Below, piece after piece: positions 53,103 to 62,561 of a stretch of DNA of 64,000 nucleotides. The stretch spans positions 2,085,504 to 2,149,503 of the forward strand of contig NZ_CP010802.1 of assembly GCF_001278055.1 (NCBI RefSeq), written 5' to 3'. The position numbers were made by a program, and so were the translations under genes. Source of the stretch: Desulfuromonas soudanensis. Lineage in GTDB: Bacteria; Desulfobacterota; Desulfuromonadia; Desulfuromonadales; WTL. The stretch's first letter is position 1. Each line of letters begins with the position of its first letter. Under the pieces are notes generated by a model. The model made no database searches. It saw only the letters and a list, made by a program, of their open reading frames with translations, and was not told where the DNA came from.

Positions 53103-54247
53103 TCAGTGCCGCCTGGTCCCCTCAACCATCCTCGCTTTTTGCTCCCGATAATCCCCATCCGTGATCAGCCCCCGGGCGCGCCAGGAGCGCAGCCGTCTCA
53201 GCCGCTCCCCCAGAGCCGGGTCGAATCCCGGGAGGGGATCGGCGCCAAGCCCACCGAGAACCCAGAGGCGACCGTCCTTCGCCAGGAGGAGCCGGTTGCC
53301 TGACGGGCTGAAGACGGCTCGCTCCACCCCGGAGATGATCGCGATTTCCTTCTCTTGATCGAGGAGATGGCCATCAACCAGACGGTAGCGGCCGCCGGGA
53401 GAGGCGGCGAGGGCCCTCCCCTCCCAGGGGTATTCGACGGCGGTGTCCCCGCCCCAGAGCGGGGCGTCAAGGGTGCGCCGGGAACCATCGCCATAGAGGA
53501 TGCGCTCGCCGTCGCCGAGATAGACAGTAGCCGCCGAGGTGAGGGCGACGCGGGCGACGACACGCTCGGCGCCGCTTTGCCGGTGGCGCGCCACGATTTT
53601 GAGATAGGGGGCAAAAGCCGGGGGATCGTGGAGGCGGGCGAAGAGAAGCTCATCCCCCCAGGGTGAGAGGGTCGGTTGCGGCAGGGAATAGAGGCGACTC
53701 CCCCAGGTGCGCAGGGTGAGCGGCTTGAGAGAGGTCTCAAAGAGGGGGGTGGACCTCGGGGGGGCCTCCCCGTCCCAGCGCACCAGGGTCGCGCTGAGGT
53801 TGCCGCCGAAGGAGTAGGTCTGGATCGTCACGGCAACCGTCAGAATTGCGTCGTCGCCGTCCCAAAAGAGACGGTCGACATTCCCGGGCACGGTTGCCTC
53901 GGCGAGGAGGGTTCCGTTTTCGGAAAGGAGCCTCAGACGGGTAGTTTCAAGATCCCGATCGGCGACGGCCAGGCGCATGCCGTCAGGGGACCAGGCCAGG
54001 GCGAGGGGTTTTCCGGGGCTGAGGAGCCGCTCTCTCCCCGAAGCGAGGTCGTAGTCGAACAGAGCGCCGCGCACCAGGGCGACGCGCACCCCACCCGGAT
54101 GCCATGCGACGGGGGAATGGGGGGCGACCCGGGTCAGGGGGCGAGGGTCAGGGGAGGCGGCAGGGGGCGAAGGAGGGGGGAGCGAACGCACCCGACAAGG
54201 AAGACCAGGAGGAGTGCGCAGAGGGCGTGGCGAAGAGTGGTCGACAT
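53103..54247 (-). pseudogene. Lipoprotein beta-propeller (PD40-like) with SHOCT-like tail, frame broken near N-terminus
   Basis: ATG 54247 opens a lipoprotein signal (MSTTLRHALCALLLVFLVGC) but reaches a stop at a C5 run (54137-54141). The main body continues in the next frame (PLTRVAPHSPVAWHPGG...) for ~345 residues. It has WD40/PD40-like blades (LALAWSPDGMRLAVADRD, LSPWGDELLFAR, AVFSPSGNRLLLAKDG) and ends with LRSWRARGLITDGDYREQKARM, a SHOCT-like motif. One more C would give one secreted lipoprotein. Within the body frame an upstream ATG (54266) exists but would give no signal peptide. Confidence 0.75.
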
Positions 54248-54350
54248 GAGGAAAGTGTCCCGGCAAGAAGGTTATCCTTTAATCTAGCCGAAGACGAGCC
54301 CGCCGGCCTTGACCAAGATCAACTCCCGGAAGGGGACCGCTTCTTCCTGC

Positions 54351-56054
54351 TCAGGCGCAGTGAGCGACGGTTGTCAGAAAGCTCTCGGCCCCTGCGGCGG
54401 GCAGGGGGCGTCCGAGATAAAAACCCTGCACCTCATCGCACCTGTTGTCCCGCAAAAACTGCATCTGGTCTTCCGTCTCCACCCCCTCGGCGATGACTCT
54501 CATGCCGAGGCTGTGAGCCATGGCGATGATCGCCCGGGAGATCGCCTCGTCCCCCTGGTTGAGGTGCAGCTGGGCGATGAAGGAGCGGTCGATCTTCAGC
54601 CAGTCGAGGGGGAAGTACTTCAGACAGCTCAGGGACGAATAGCCGGTACCGAAATCGTCGATGGCCAGGCCGATCCCCATTTCCTTGAACTCCCGGAGGA
54701 TCTCGATGTTCTTTTTCATGTACTGCATCATGATGCTTTCGGTGAGCTCCAGAACCAGGGATCCGGCAGAAACCCCCGTTTCCTTCAGAATTCGACCGAC
54801 AACAGAGCAGAACCCCGGCTGGCGCAACTGGCGTCCGGAGAGGTTGACGGCGACGGGGACCGTCCGGAATCCGGCCTTCTCCCAATCCCTGATCTGTTCG
54901 CAGGCCGTTCGGAGGACCCATTCGCCGACGGAGACGATCAGGCCGTTTTCCTCGAGGAGAGAAATGAACTCCCCCGGAGGCACCAGCTCCTTCGCCGGCG
55001 GCTGCCAGCGCAGAAGCGCCTCCATGCCGACCAGTTTCCCCGTCACCACCTCGAACTGGGGCTGGTAATGGAGGACGAATTCCTCCCTCTCCTGCGCCCT
55101 ATGCAGGCTGCTCTCGAGGGTGAGACGCTCCATCGCTTTGGCGTTCATCTCCATGGAATAGAATTTAAAGGTGTTGCCACCGCTGCTTTTGGCCTGATAC
55201 ATGGCCGAATCGGCGTGCTTGATCAGCCCCTCGACGTCGCCGGCATCAAAAGGGAAGAGGGCGATGCCGATGCTGGCCGAGATGAAGACCTCGTGCTGGT
55301 CGAGGAGAAAGGGACGGGCCATCGCCTTGAGTATCCGCCCTGCCACCAACGAGGCCCCCTTGGTATCTTCCAGGCCGGAGAGGATGGCAACGAATTCGTC
55401 GCCGCCGAGCCTGGCCACGGTGTCGCTGGCCCGCACCGCTTCCGACAGGCGCTCGGCAACGGTTTTCAGCAGGGCGTCACCGACGGAGTGGCCGAGGGTA
55501 TCGTTGATGATCTTGAAGCGGTCGAGATCGAGAAACAACAGGCCGAGCATTTTGTCTTCCCGGTGCGCCTGGGCCAGGGCCTGATGGAGACGGTCCATGA
55601 AGAGCATCCGGTTCGGCAAACCGGTCAGGGTGTCGAATTCGGCCAGATAGGCGAGTTTCTGCTCACTGCGGCAGTGCTCAAGGGAATAACGGATCGAGCG
55701 GTCGAGAAGGGGCGCGGTGAGCTGCCCCTTGACGAGGTAATCGGCGGCGCCGGCCTTCATCGCTTCGACGTCGACCTCCCGGTCCCCCTGTCCGGTGAGG
55801 AGGATGATCGGTGCCTTGCATCCCCGGCCGATCAGTTCGCGCAGGAGTTCGAGGCCGTCCCGCTCCCCGAGACGGTAATCGCAGAGATAGACCTGGTGCT
55901 CTCCGGCCTCGGCCCGCTGCACACCCTCATCGTAGGTGCTGACCCATTCCAGGTCGAAACGGACCCCTTCGATCTCTTCGAGAAGATCGCGGGTAATGAG
56001 GAAATCATCCTCGTCGTCGTCCACCAGAAGAATTTTCAGGTGCAAATCAGTCAT
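54351..56054 (-). CDS. Receiver-GGDEF-EAL c-di-GMP protein
   Basis: 567 residues from ATG 56054 (GGAGG six bases upstream). REC domain ~5-125 (LVDDDEDD, CDYRLGERDG with the phospho-Asp), GGDEF ~140-300 with an intact RLGGDEF active site, EAL ~310-560 with EALLRW, LELTES, DDFGTGYSSL and EGVET. Both the cyclase and phosphodiesterase motifs are complete, so it can make or degrade c-di-GMP. It overlaps the stop of the upstream receiver gene by 8 bases. Confidence 0.94.
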   Translation of the reverse strand: MTDLHLKILLVDDDEDDFLITRDLLEEIEGVRFDLEWVSTYDEGVQRAEAGEHQVYLCDYRLGERDGLELLRELIGRGCKAPIILLTGQGDREVDVEAMKAGAADYLVKGQLTAPLLDRSIRYSLEHCRSEQKLAYLAEFDTLTGLPNRMLFMDRLHQALAQAHREDKMLGLLFLDLDRFKIINDTLGHSVGDALLKTVAERLSEAVRASDTVARLGGDEFVAILSGLEDTKGASLVAGRILKAMARPFLLDQHEVFISASIGIALFPFDAGDVEGLIKHADSAMYQAKSSGGNTFKFYSMEMNAKAMERLTLESSLHRAQEREEFVLHYQPQFEVVTGKLVGMEALLRWQPPAKELVPPGEFISLLEENGLIVSVGEWVLRTACEQIRDWEKAGFRTVPVAVNLSGRQLRQPGFCSVVGRILKETGVSAGSLVLELTESIMMQYMKKNIEILREFKEMGIGLAIDDFGTGYSSLSCLKYFPLDWLKIDRSFIAQLHLNQGDEAISRAIIAMAHSLGMRVIAEGVETEDQMQFLRDNRCDEVQGFYLGRPLPAAGAESFLTTVAHCA

Positions 56055-56517
56055 CAATGCCTCCACATTCCACGCCAGGTGCGGCGACAATCTCGAACCA
56101 GTAATTGTGCAGGGACTTGACGGTATCCACCAGGGCCGAAAAAGAGATCGGTTTGGCGATGAAGCAATGGACCCCGAGATCGCAGGTGCGGAGGAGGTCC
56201 TCTTCGGCCCGGGAGTTGGTCGCCACCACCACCGGAATCTCCTTGAGGTGGGTGTGACCCTTGATCGCCTGCAACGCCTCGCGAACCTTCGTGTCCGGAA
56301 TGTTCAAATCGACCAGGATCAGGCCGGGGCGAGGTGCGCTGCCGGCCGCGGCATAGGCTCCCCGGCAGTACAGATAGTCCAGGAGATCCTCTCCGCCTTC
56401 GACGAAGCGCAGGGAATTGATCAGCCGGGCCTCCTCGAAGACCTGCCGGATCATCAGGCGGCCATCGGCGTCTTCATCGGCAATGAGGATCGTCAAGGGC
56501 GTGCGGAGATCTCTCAT
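56047..56517 (-). CDS. Single-domain response regulator, Rcp1 type
   Basis: 156 residues. Receiver motifs: ILIADEDADGRL, LILVDLNIPDTKV (phospho-Asp), VVATNSRAEEDLL and FIAKPI with Lys. The loop VEGGEDLLDYLYCRGAYA is typical of Rcp1-like receivers that pair with phytochrome-type kinases. It is encoded with its start inside the upstream kinase stop, so that kinase is the likely partner. Confidence 0.92.
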   Translation of the reverse strand: MRDLRTPLTILIADEDADGRLMIRQVFEEARLINSLRFVEGGEDLLDYLYCRGAYAAAGSAPRPGLILVDLNIPDTKVREALQAIKGHTHLKEIPVVVATNSRAEEDLLRTCDLGVHCFIAKPISFSALVDTVKSLHNYWFEIVAAPGVECGGIDD

Positions 56518-58430
56518 CAGGCGACCCTTTCAAGGGAGGAGGTCAGGGGGAGGATCAGGGTAAAGACGGCACCGGCACCGGGGGTGCCCTGAGCGGTCAA
56601 CGAGCCGCCGTGGCGCTCGGCGATCCGGCGGCAGATGGCGAGGCCGACCCCCGATCCGGCGTACAGGCCGCGGCCGTGAAGCTGCTGAAAGACGCCGAAG
56701 ATGCGCTCGGCATGCCTCGATTCAAAACCGAGGCCGTTATCCGAGACGACAATCCGGAAGAAACGCCCGTCGTCGTCGATTTCCCGGACGATATCGATCC
56801 GCGGCGGCACCTCCGGCCTGCGGAACTTGAGGGCATTTTCCACCAGATGCTGGAAGAGTTGCCGGATCTGCTCCGGGTCTCCCGTGATCGTCCCGAGCCC
56901 CTCGGCCCGCAGTTCCCCCGCCATCACTTCAAGGCGGGGCTTGAGTTCCCTGGCGACGACGGCCAGGATGCTGTCGAGATCGACGGAAACGAAGGTTTCG
57001 ACCTTGCTGCTGACCCGGGAGAAGGTCAGCAGGTCGAGGATCTGGGTCTGCATCCGTTCCGCGGCACTCTGCTGGCGCGCCAGGTAGTCCCCCCCCTGCT
57101 CCCCGAGAGCCTGGCCGTATTTTTCCGCCAGCCGGCTGCCGAAGGTCATGATCTTGCGCAGCGGCTCCTGAAGGTCATGGGAAGCAATGTGGATAAACTC
57201 CTGCAGTTCTTGATGGCTCTTTTCCAAAAAAGCGGCGCTCAATTTGAGATCGTCTTCGACCTTTTTCAGGGAGGAGATATCCTGGGCAACACAGACCCTG
57301 GCCTCAACGACGCCTTGAGAATTGCGCAGCACCGAACAGGAGAAGATCACCGGGATCGTCTTGCCGAGACGGCTCATATACGCGGTTTCGAGGTTTTTTA
57401 TCTGGGCGTCGCCCCCGTCGCCCGTCTCCCTATCGAGACGGCAGGAGGGGGCGATCTCGGAAAAGGCCGACCCCATCAAATCTTCTTCGGAGGACCCCAC
57501 CAGGCGACAAAAGGCGTCATTGACCCTGATAATGGTCCCGGAAGTGTCGACGACGGCCAGGGCGTTGAACATCCCCTGAAGGATGTTTTCAGTATATTCC
57601 TTCATCTGCAACACCGACTGGCTGTAGTTGCGCAGCTCACCGGTCATGGTGTTGAAGGAGCGTCCGAGGTCGGAGAGTTCATCTCTCCCCCCGATCTCCA
57701 CCGACTGGTCGAGATTCCCCCTGCCGACCTCGATGGCGGCATTGCGCAAAAGTACAATAGGCTGCGAAAGACTACGGGCGATTGACACTCCACCGAGAAG
57801 AGCCAATAACAGGGTGATCATACTGGCGACGGCGATGGTTCGGTTCGCGGTCTCGATGGTCCCCTGCATCCGGTCTTTCCGGACGGCGAGCTCATCCTCT
57901 TCCAGCAGGATGAGGGCGTCGACGGCTTCGAGATAGGCATTTTCGGCGGTTTCGAAGACTTCTTTTATTTCCAGGATCTCTTCGTTGTCCGCCCCCGCCT
58001 TGCTCCTCCGAATAATCCGGACACTGAGGTCGCCGAGTGACCCTCCCAGGGTCCGAATCCTTTCGAGGTACTCGGACTTTCCGGCAAAATAACACTCGAT
58101 CAAGGATTCGTAGCGGGAATAGGCACGATCGTAGGCGGTCCTGCCGTCGGTTATCAACTCCTGCTCTTCATTGAGCTGCCCGACCGTCATCTCGCCGGAG
58201 GCCTTATCTTTTTTCATTGAGATCATCAGATATTCGCTGGTTGACGAGACGATGCGCAATCCGGCGAACTTCAGGTCATCAAGGGCCTCAATGACCGGCA
58301 GTGTCTGGTCGACGATCTTGTCGTACTCGTCGGCAATGGTGGAATTCATTCGGGTCGCAAGAACGCCGACCACCAGGGTCAGGAGGGAGATGGCGACAAA
58401 AGAAAGGGTCAGTTTGCAACGGATTTTCAC
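56517..58430 (-). CDS. Sensor histidine kinase, HAMP-PAS-HisKA-HATPase
   Basis: 637 residues. TM1 ~8-28, a helical periplasmic domain (~30-185, four-helix-bundle type), TM2 (~190-208), HAMP, one PAS (~275-385), HisKA with IASHDLQEPLRKIM, then HATPase (HLVENALKFRRPE, VSDNGLGFESRH, GSGVGLAICRRIAERHGG). The DLQEPLRK motif is of the phytochrome kinase type. It sits between two Rcp1-type receiver genes. Confidence 0.92.
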   Translation of the reverse strand: MKIRCKLTLSFVAISLLTLVVGVLATRMNSTIADEYDKIVDQTLPVIEALDDLKFAGLRIVSSTSEYLMISMKKDKASGEMTVGQLNEEQELITDGRTAYDRAYSRYESLIECYFAGKSEYLERIRTLGGSLGDLSVRIIRRSKAGADNEEILEIKEVFETAENAYLEAVDALILLEEDELAVRKDRMQGTIETANRTIAVASMITLLLALLGGVSIARSLSQPIVLLRNAAIEVGRGNLDQSVEIGGRDELSDLGRSFNTMTGELRNYSQSVLQMKEYTENILQGMFNALAVVDTSGTIIRVNDAFCRLVGSSEEDLMGSAFSEIAPSCRLDRETGDGGDAQIKNLETAYMSRLGKTIPVIFSCSVLRNSQGVVEARVCVAQDISSLKKVEDDLKLSAAFLEKSHQELQEFIHIASHDLQEPLRKIMTFGSRLAEKYGQALGEQGGDYLARQQSAAERMQTQILDLLTFSRVSSKVETFVSVDLDSILAVVARELKPRLEVMAGELRAEGLGTITGDPEQIRQLFQHLVENALKFRRPEVPPRIDIVREIDDDGRFFRIVVSDNGLGFESRHAERIFGVFQQLHGRGLYAGSGVGLAICRRIAERHGGSLTAQGTPGAGAVFTLILPLTSSLERVA

Positions 58431-58448
58431 TTCAAGTTTCCCTTCGCC

Positions 58449-58895
58449 TTACCGTGCCACCTGAACGAGTTCGAACCAGTAATGCGCCAGCTGCTTCATC
58501 ACCTCGACCAGCCCCTCGAAGGTGACCGGCTTGGTGATGAAGGAATTGACGCCGAGATCGTAGGTGCGCAGGATGTCCTCTTCGGCCTTGGAGGTGGTGA
58601 GGACCACCACCGGAATACGCCGCAGCTCGGGGTCGGCCTTGATCTCCCGAAGGGCTTCGCGCCCGTCCATGCGCGGCATGTTGAGGTCGAGAAGGATCAG
58701 CCCCGGCCGTGGCGCCGAATACTTGTCGGCATAGGCGCCGCTCTGCCGCAGGTAATCGAGCAGCTCCTCGCCGTCCTCGACAAATTTCAGGACGTTGTTC
58801 AGGCCGGCCTCTTCCAGAGCTTCCCGAGCCATCAACCGGTCATCGGCATCGTCGTCGGCCATGAGAATGGTGATCGATCTCTCCCTGCGGATCAT
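58449..58895 (-). CDS. Single-domain response regulator, Rcp1 type
   Basis: 148 residues: ILMADDDADDRLM, LILLDLNMPRMDG (phospho-Asp), VVLTTSKAEEDIL, SFITKPVTFEGL. Closely similar in pattern to the receiver at 56047-56517, so the two arose by duplication of a kinase-receiver pair. Its ATG overlaps the upstream kinase stop. Confidence 0.93.
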   Translation of the reverse strand: MIRRERSITILMADDDADDRLMAREALEEAGLNNVLKFVEDGEELLDYLRQSGAYADKYSAPRPGLILLDLNMPRMDGREALREIKADPELRRIPVVVLTTSKAEEDILRTYDLGVNSFITKPVTFEGLVEVMKQLAHYWFELVQVAR

Positions 58896-61459
58896 GGTGC
58901 GCTCCTTTTTTCCTTCTGGGACACCGGCAGGGTCAGAATAAAAGTCGCCCCCTCCCCTGCCCTGCTCATCGCCGTGACGCTGCCGTGATGGCGCTCGGTG
59001 ATCTTGCGGCAGATCGCCAGACCGACGCCGGAACCGGCATATTCGTTGCGCCCGTGCAGCCGCTGAAAGACTCCGAAGATTCGCTCGAGGTATTTTTCTT
59101 CAAAGCCTATGCCGTTGTCGGCGACGGTGATGCGGCAGTTTTTCCCGCCATCGACCAGTTCTCCCTGCACCCGGATGAGCGGTGCCACCCCGGGACGGTG
59201 AAATTTGAGGGCATTGCCGAGGAGGTTCTGCATGATCTGCCGCATCTGCAAGGGGTCAGCCTCGATGGCCGGCAAATTGCCGACCTCGATGGTTCCCTTC
59301 AGTTCCTGAATCCGGATCTCGAGATCGTCCAGAACCTCGCCGATGATTTCAGACATCTCCACCGGCGAAAAGGGCTGCGCCTGGGTGGACACTCGGGAGA
59401 AACTCAGGAGATCTTCGATGAGGGTCTGCATGCGCACGGCGGCGTGGCGCATGCGCTCCAGATAATCGAGTCCCTGCTCGCCGAGGACATCCTGATATTT
59501 GCTTTTGAGGCGGTCACCGAAGGCCGTGACCTTGCGCAGGGGTTCCTGCAGATCGTGGGAAGCGACATAGGCAAAATCGGTAAGCTCGCGATTGCTGAGC
59601 TCGAGCTTTTTGGCAAAGAGCTGCAGTTCTATTTCGGTACGCTTGCGCTCGGAAATGTCGCGGGCCACGTGCACCACATGGGAGAGTTCGCCGCCGGAGT
59701 TCTTCAGGGGAGAGGTCTTGACCTCGACAAAGGCCCGGTTCCCCGCCGAATCGTGATGTTGATGTTCCCCGGAGGCGCTCTCGCCGCTGGCGACGGTGCG
59801 CAGAACAGGACAGATTTCCGGCGTCAGGTTATGGCCCTGGCAGTCGTGGCTGGAGAGGTCATAACATTTCTTCCCGAGAACCTCGCTCTCACTGAGGCCG
59901 CAACGCTCGAGGAACACCCGGTTGGTACCGATGATGGCAAAAGTTTCCACGTCAATGATGGAGATGGCATCCCCAATGCTGTTGAGGACCGTTTCGAGAA
60001 AATTTCGGGAATTACGAATTTTTTCTTCGGCCGTCTTGCGTTCGGTGATGTCCTGCACGAGACAGACAATTTCATGGGGCGCGCCTTCGGCGTCGCGCAT
60101 GGCACCGACGGAAATGGCCACGGGGATTTTTCTTCTGTCGGCATCGAAGAGAAGGGTTTCGAAACAGTCCTGATCTTCGAGCTGCCGCAGGGCGGAAAAG
60201 GAGTGATAGTCGTCGAGACTGCAGCCGAAGAGGTCATCATAGGTCTGGCCGACAATGACTTCCATGGGGAGGCCGAGGAGGTCACAAGAGGCGCGATTGA
60301 CCATGCGCACTCTTCCGTCGGAGCCGACGACGAAGATGGCATCGTGCATGGAGCCGAAAATATTGTCGAGCTGATCGCGGCTGACGGTGGTCGCCTGCAG
60401 ATCGAGGATCATGCTGTTGAAAGATTCAATCAACTGGCCGATTTCATCCCTGGTGCGCGCCTTGGCAATCGGTTCGAGTTTGCCCCGGGCAACCGCCCTT
60501 GCACCGGCGGCCATTTTCAGCAGAGGACCGGTGATCCTGTTCGACAGGAGAAAGGCCAGGAGCGCCCCGATACTACCGACCACCAGGAAGATAAGAAGGT
60601 ATTGGCTCCTCAGCCGATTCGGGCCGAGGATGAATTCTTCATAGGGGAGAAGAGCAATGACGGACCATCCGTTCATATCCACAGGAGTGCGGGCGGCGAG
60701 AAAATCCCTCCCCCTCAGGACTGTGCGTCCCGAGCCCGTTTTGAACCCGGCGAGTTGGGCCGACAACACCTGAACATCCTCTTCTTCTTCTGAAAGAATG
60801 GAACCGGCGTGTGAAACCATGAGAACGGTCCCCTCGCCGTCGATCAGAAGGACATGGCCACTGCGTCCGACGGGAATCTCCTTGAGACGCGCCGTCAGCC
60901 CCGCGAGGGGGACCTCGCCGCGGAGCATTCCCACGTACTTATCGCCGAAATACTCATGAATTCCCAGGACCATGGGGATAGTGGAACCGGAAAGGTCATC
61001 CCCGTACTCCCCGTAGGACACCTGGCCCACATGAACCAAACCTGGTTGCTGTCGGGCCAGATGCGACAGGGACAGATCGGGGTCGATCTGTGGAACCCGG
61101 GCGACGTCGCCCTTCAGAACGGCGACGTCGACCTCTTCTTCGGCATTCAGGTAAGACAGGACAGAAAATTCATCCTTGAATTTGGCCAGGTAGCTGGAGA
61201 GCGCCGGGACACGGTAATTGACGGGAAAGTCCTGCACCTCGCGCCCCTCGGATATCCGCAGCAGCATCTGCTGCTTGCCCTGAAGAAATCCTTCCGTCTC
61301 CCGTGCGGCCATGAAGGTGAGCACCTGCAGTTTTTCCGTTGCTGCCGATTCGAGTCCCTTCTGCAGCAACAGATAGCCGGCGGCCCCAAAGGCGAGGGTC
61401 CCCAGCAGGATCAGGGTGAAGTGGGAAAGGATGAGCTTGGTGCGGATCGAGAGGAACAT
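58892..61459 (-). CDS. Sensor histidine kinase, cache-HAMP-PAS-PAS-HisKA-HATPase
   Basis: 855 residues from ATG 61459 (GGGAGGG upstream). TM1 ~10-30, a CACHE-like periplasmic domain (~35-275), TM2 (~290-310), HAMP, two PAS domains (the second with Cys/His residues LSSHDCQGHNLTPEICPVL), HisKA (VASHDLQEPLRKVTAF) and HATPase (NLLGNALKFHRPG, GSGVGLAICRKITERHHG). It follows the PstS-like gene; the two start-stop boundaries overlap by three bases. Confidence 0.92.
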   Translation of the reverse strand: MFLSIRTKLILSHFTLILLGTLAFGAAGYLLLQKGLESAATEKLQVLTFMAARETEGFLQGKQQMLLRISEGREVQDFPVNYRVPALSSYLAKFKDEFSVLSYLNAEEEVDVAVLKGDVARVPQIDPDLSLSHLARQQPGLVHVGQVSYGEYGDDLSGSTIPMVLGIHEYFGDKYVGMLRGEVPLAGLTARLKEIPVGRSGHVLLIDGEGTVLMVSHAGSILSEEEEDVQVLSAQLAGFKTGSGRTVLRGRDFLAARTPVDMNGWSVIALLPYEEFILGPNRLRSQYLLIFLVVGSIGALLAFLLSNRITGPLLKMAAGARAVARGKLEPIAKARTRDEIGQLIESFNSMILDLQATTVSRDQLDNIFGSMHDAIFVVGSDGRVRMVNRASCDLLGLPMEVIVGQTYDDLFGCSLDDYHSFSALRQLEDQDCFETLLFDADRRKIPVAISVGAMRDAEGAPHEIVCLVQDITERKTAEEKIRNSRNFLETVLNSIGDAISIIDVETFAIIGTNRVFLERCGLSESEVLGKKCYDLSSHDCQGHNLTPEICPVLRTVASGESASGEHQHHDSAGNRAFVEVKTSPLKNSGGELSHVVHVARDISERKRTEIELQLFAKKLELSNRELTDFAYVASHDLQEPLRKVTAFGDRLKSKYQDVLGEQGLDYLERMRHAAVRMQTLIEDLLSFSRVSTQAQPFSPVEMSEIIGEVLDDLEIRIQELKGTIEVGNLPAIEADPLQMRQIMQNLLGNALKFHRPGVAPLIRVQGELVDGGKNCRITVADNGIGFEEKYLERIFGVFQRLHGRNEYAGSGVGLAICRKITERHHGSVTAMSRAGEGATFILTLPVSQKEKRSAP

Positions 61460-61460
61460 G

Positions 61461-62279
61461 TCAGTGACGCCCTCCCGCAGAAGGATAGGCACCCTGGTCG
61501 ACAATAATCTTCCGGGCTTCTGCGCCTTCGAGGTAGCGGACAAATTCCCTGGCCAGCCCGGTCAACTCCCCCTTCCACACCAGGGAAAATGCTGTGGAGA
61601 GGGGGTATTTGCCGGAAAGAACGTTTTCCTCGGTGGGAGAATTGCCGTCGAGCTTCAAAACCCGGATATTGGTGTGGCGAACCATCGCCAGGGGACCGTA
61701 ACCGATGGTATTGCCATGCCGGGCGAGGATTTCCATCGCCTCCGGGGTGTTGTAGAGAATGCGGCCGGCAAATTCCCTGATCTCGGCGAAACCGGCGACG
61801 TGTTTTTCCAACGCCGAACGGGAGGAATCACCGGCCTCCCGGTTGGCAACGAGAATCTTTCCCGGTGTGCCGCCGATCTCGCTCCAGTCGGTCATCGCCC
61901 CGGAGTAGATTTCGACGAGTTGGGCAGAGCTGATGTTTTCCACCGCCGAAGAGCTCAGGTTTGCGGCGATCACCACCGGAGAGACGGCAAAGACACGGCC
62001 CTTGAGCCCTAAAAGGGTCTCCTTGTTATTGAGCGGCCGGGCGACCCGCGCCAGATCGCAGACTCCCCTGGCCACGGCCTTGATCCCTCCGCTGCTGCCG
62101 ATACTCTCCGGGACCTCGATGGTGGAGTCGGGATGACTTTTTTCGTAGGCCGCGGCCAACAGGCGAAGAAGCTCCTGGCTGTCGCCGGTTCCGGCAACCA
62201 CGATTTTTTCGGCAGAGCCTTCCCTGGGAAAGGCAAGAACCAGCAGGAGCAGGAAAATCAGCAGCCCATGTTTTTTCAT
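61461..62279 (-). CDS. PstS-like periplasmic phosphate-binding protein
   Basis: 272 residues from ATG 62279 with a Sec signal (HGLLIFLLLLVLAFPREGSA). The binding-protein fold shows VVAGTGDSQELLRLLAAAY, ESIGSSGGIKAVARG and REAGDSSRSALEKHV, as in PBP-like substrate-binding proteins of phosphate transporters. No Pst permease is nearby; being co-transcribed with a kinase, it may serve as a sensor partner. The ligand is not certain. Confidence 0.85.
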   Translation of the reverse strand: MKKHGLLIFLLLLVLAFPREGSAEKIVVAGTGDSQELLRLLAAAYEKSHPDSTIEVPESIGSSGGIKAVARGVCDLARVARPLNNKETLLGLKGRVFAVSPVVIAANLSSSAVENISSAQLVEIYSGAMTDWSEIGGTPGKILVANREAGDSSRSALEKHVAGFAEIREFAGRILYNTPEAMEILARHGNTIGYGPLAMVRHTNIRVLKLDGNSPTEENVLSGKYPLSTAFSLVWKGELTGLAREFVRYLEGAEARKIIVDQGAYPSAGGRH

Positions 62280-62303
62280 CTTCGAGCTCTCCCCTTGAAG
62301 CAA

Positions 62304-62561
62304 ACCCTACCGTTTTGACCCGTCGTTAGCACGGCTCCCCTCTCCCGGCAAATTGACACAGAAGAGTCATTGTTTTGACCCTGACTGCGATTCAAGTGAG
62401 GAAAAACACTGAAGACATGAGAACTCGTTCGACAACAGATCATCGACAGGGATGGATTTACACGATTCGTACCAAGGACGAAGGAATTGATCAGGGGTGG
62501 ATGGAAATGGATGGAAATGGATGGAAATGGATGGAAATGGAGGGAAAGGCGGGGAAGGGGA
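62304..62561. other. Spacer with 10-base tandem repeat
   Basis: Between the crp-type gene and the PstS-like gene. It contains four exact copies of ATGGAAATGG at 62501-62540, followed by a degenerate fifth. No gene is seen. Confidence 0.8.

Noticed and set aside
54137-54141. Programmed frameshift in the beta-propeller gene
   Set aside because: The site GCC-CCC-TGA is not a good -1 slippery heptamer, because the first tRNA could not re-pair; a lost C is simpler.
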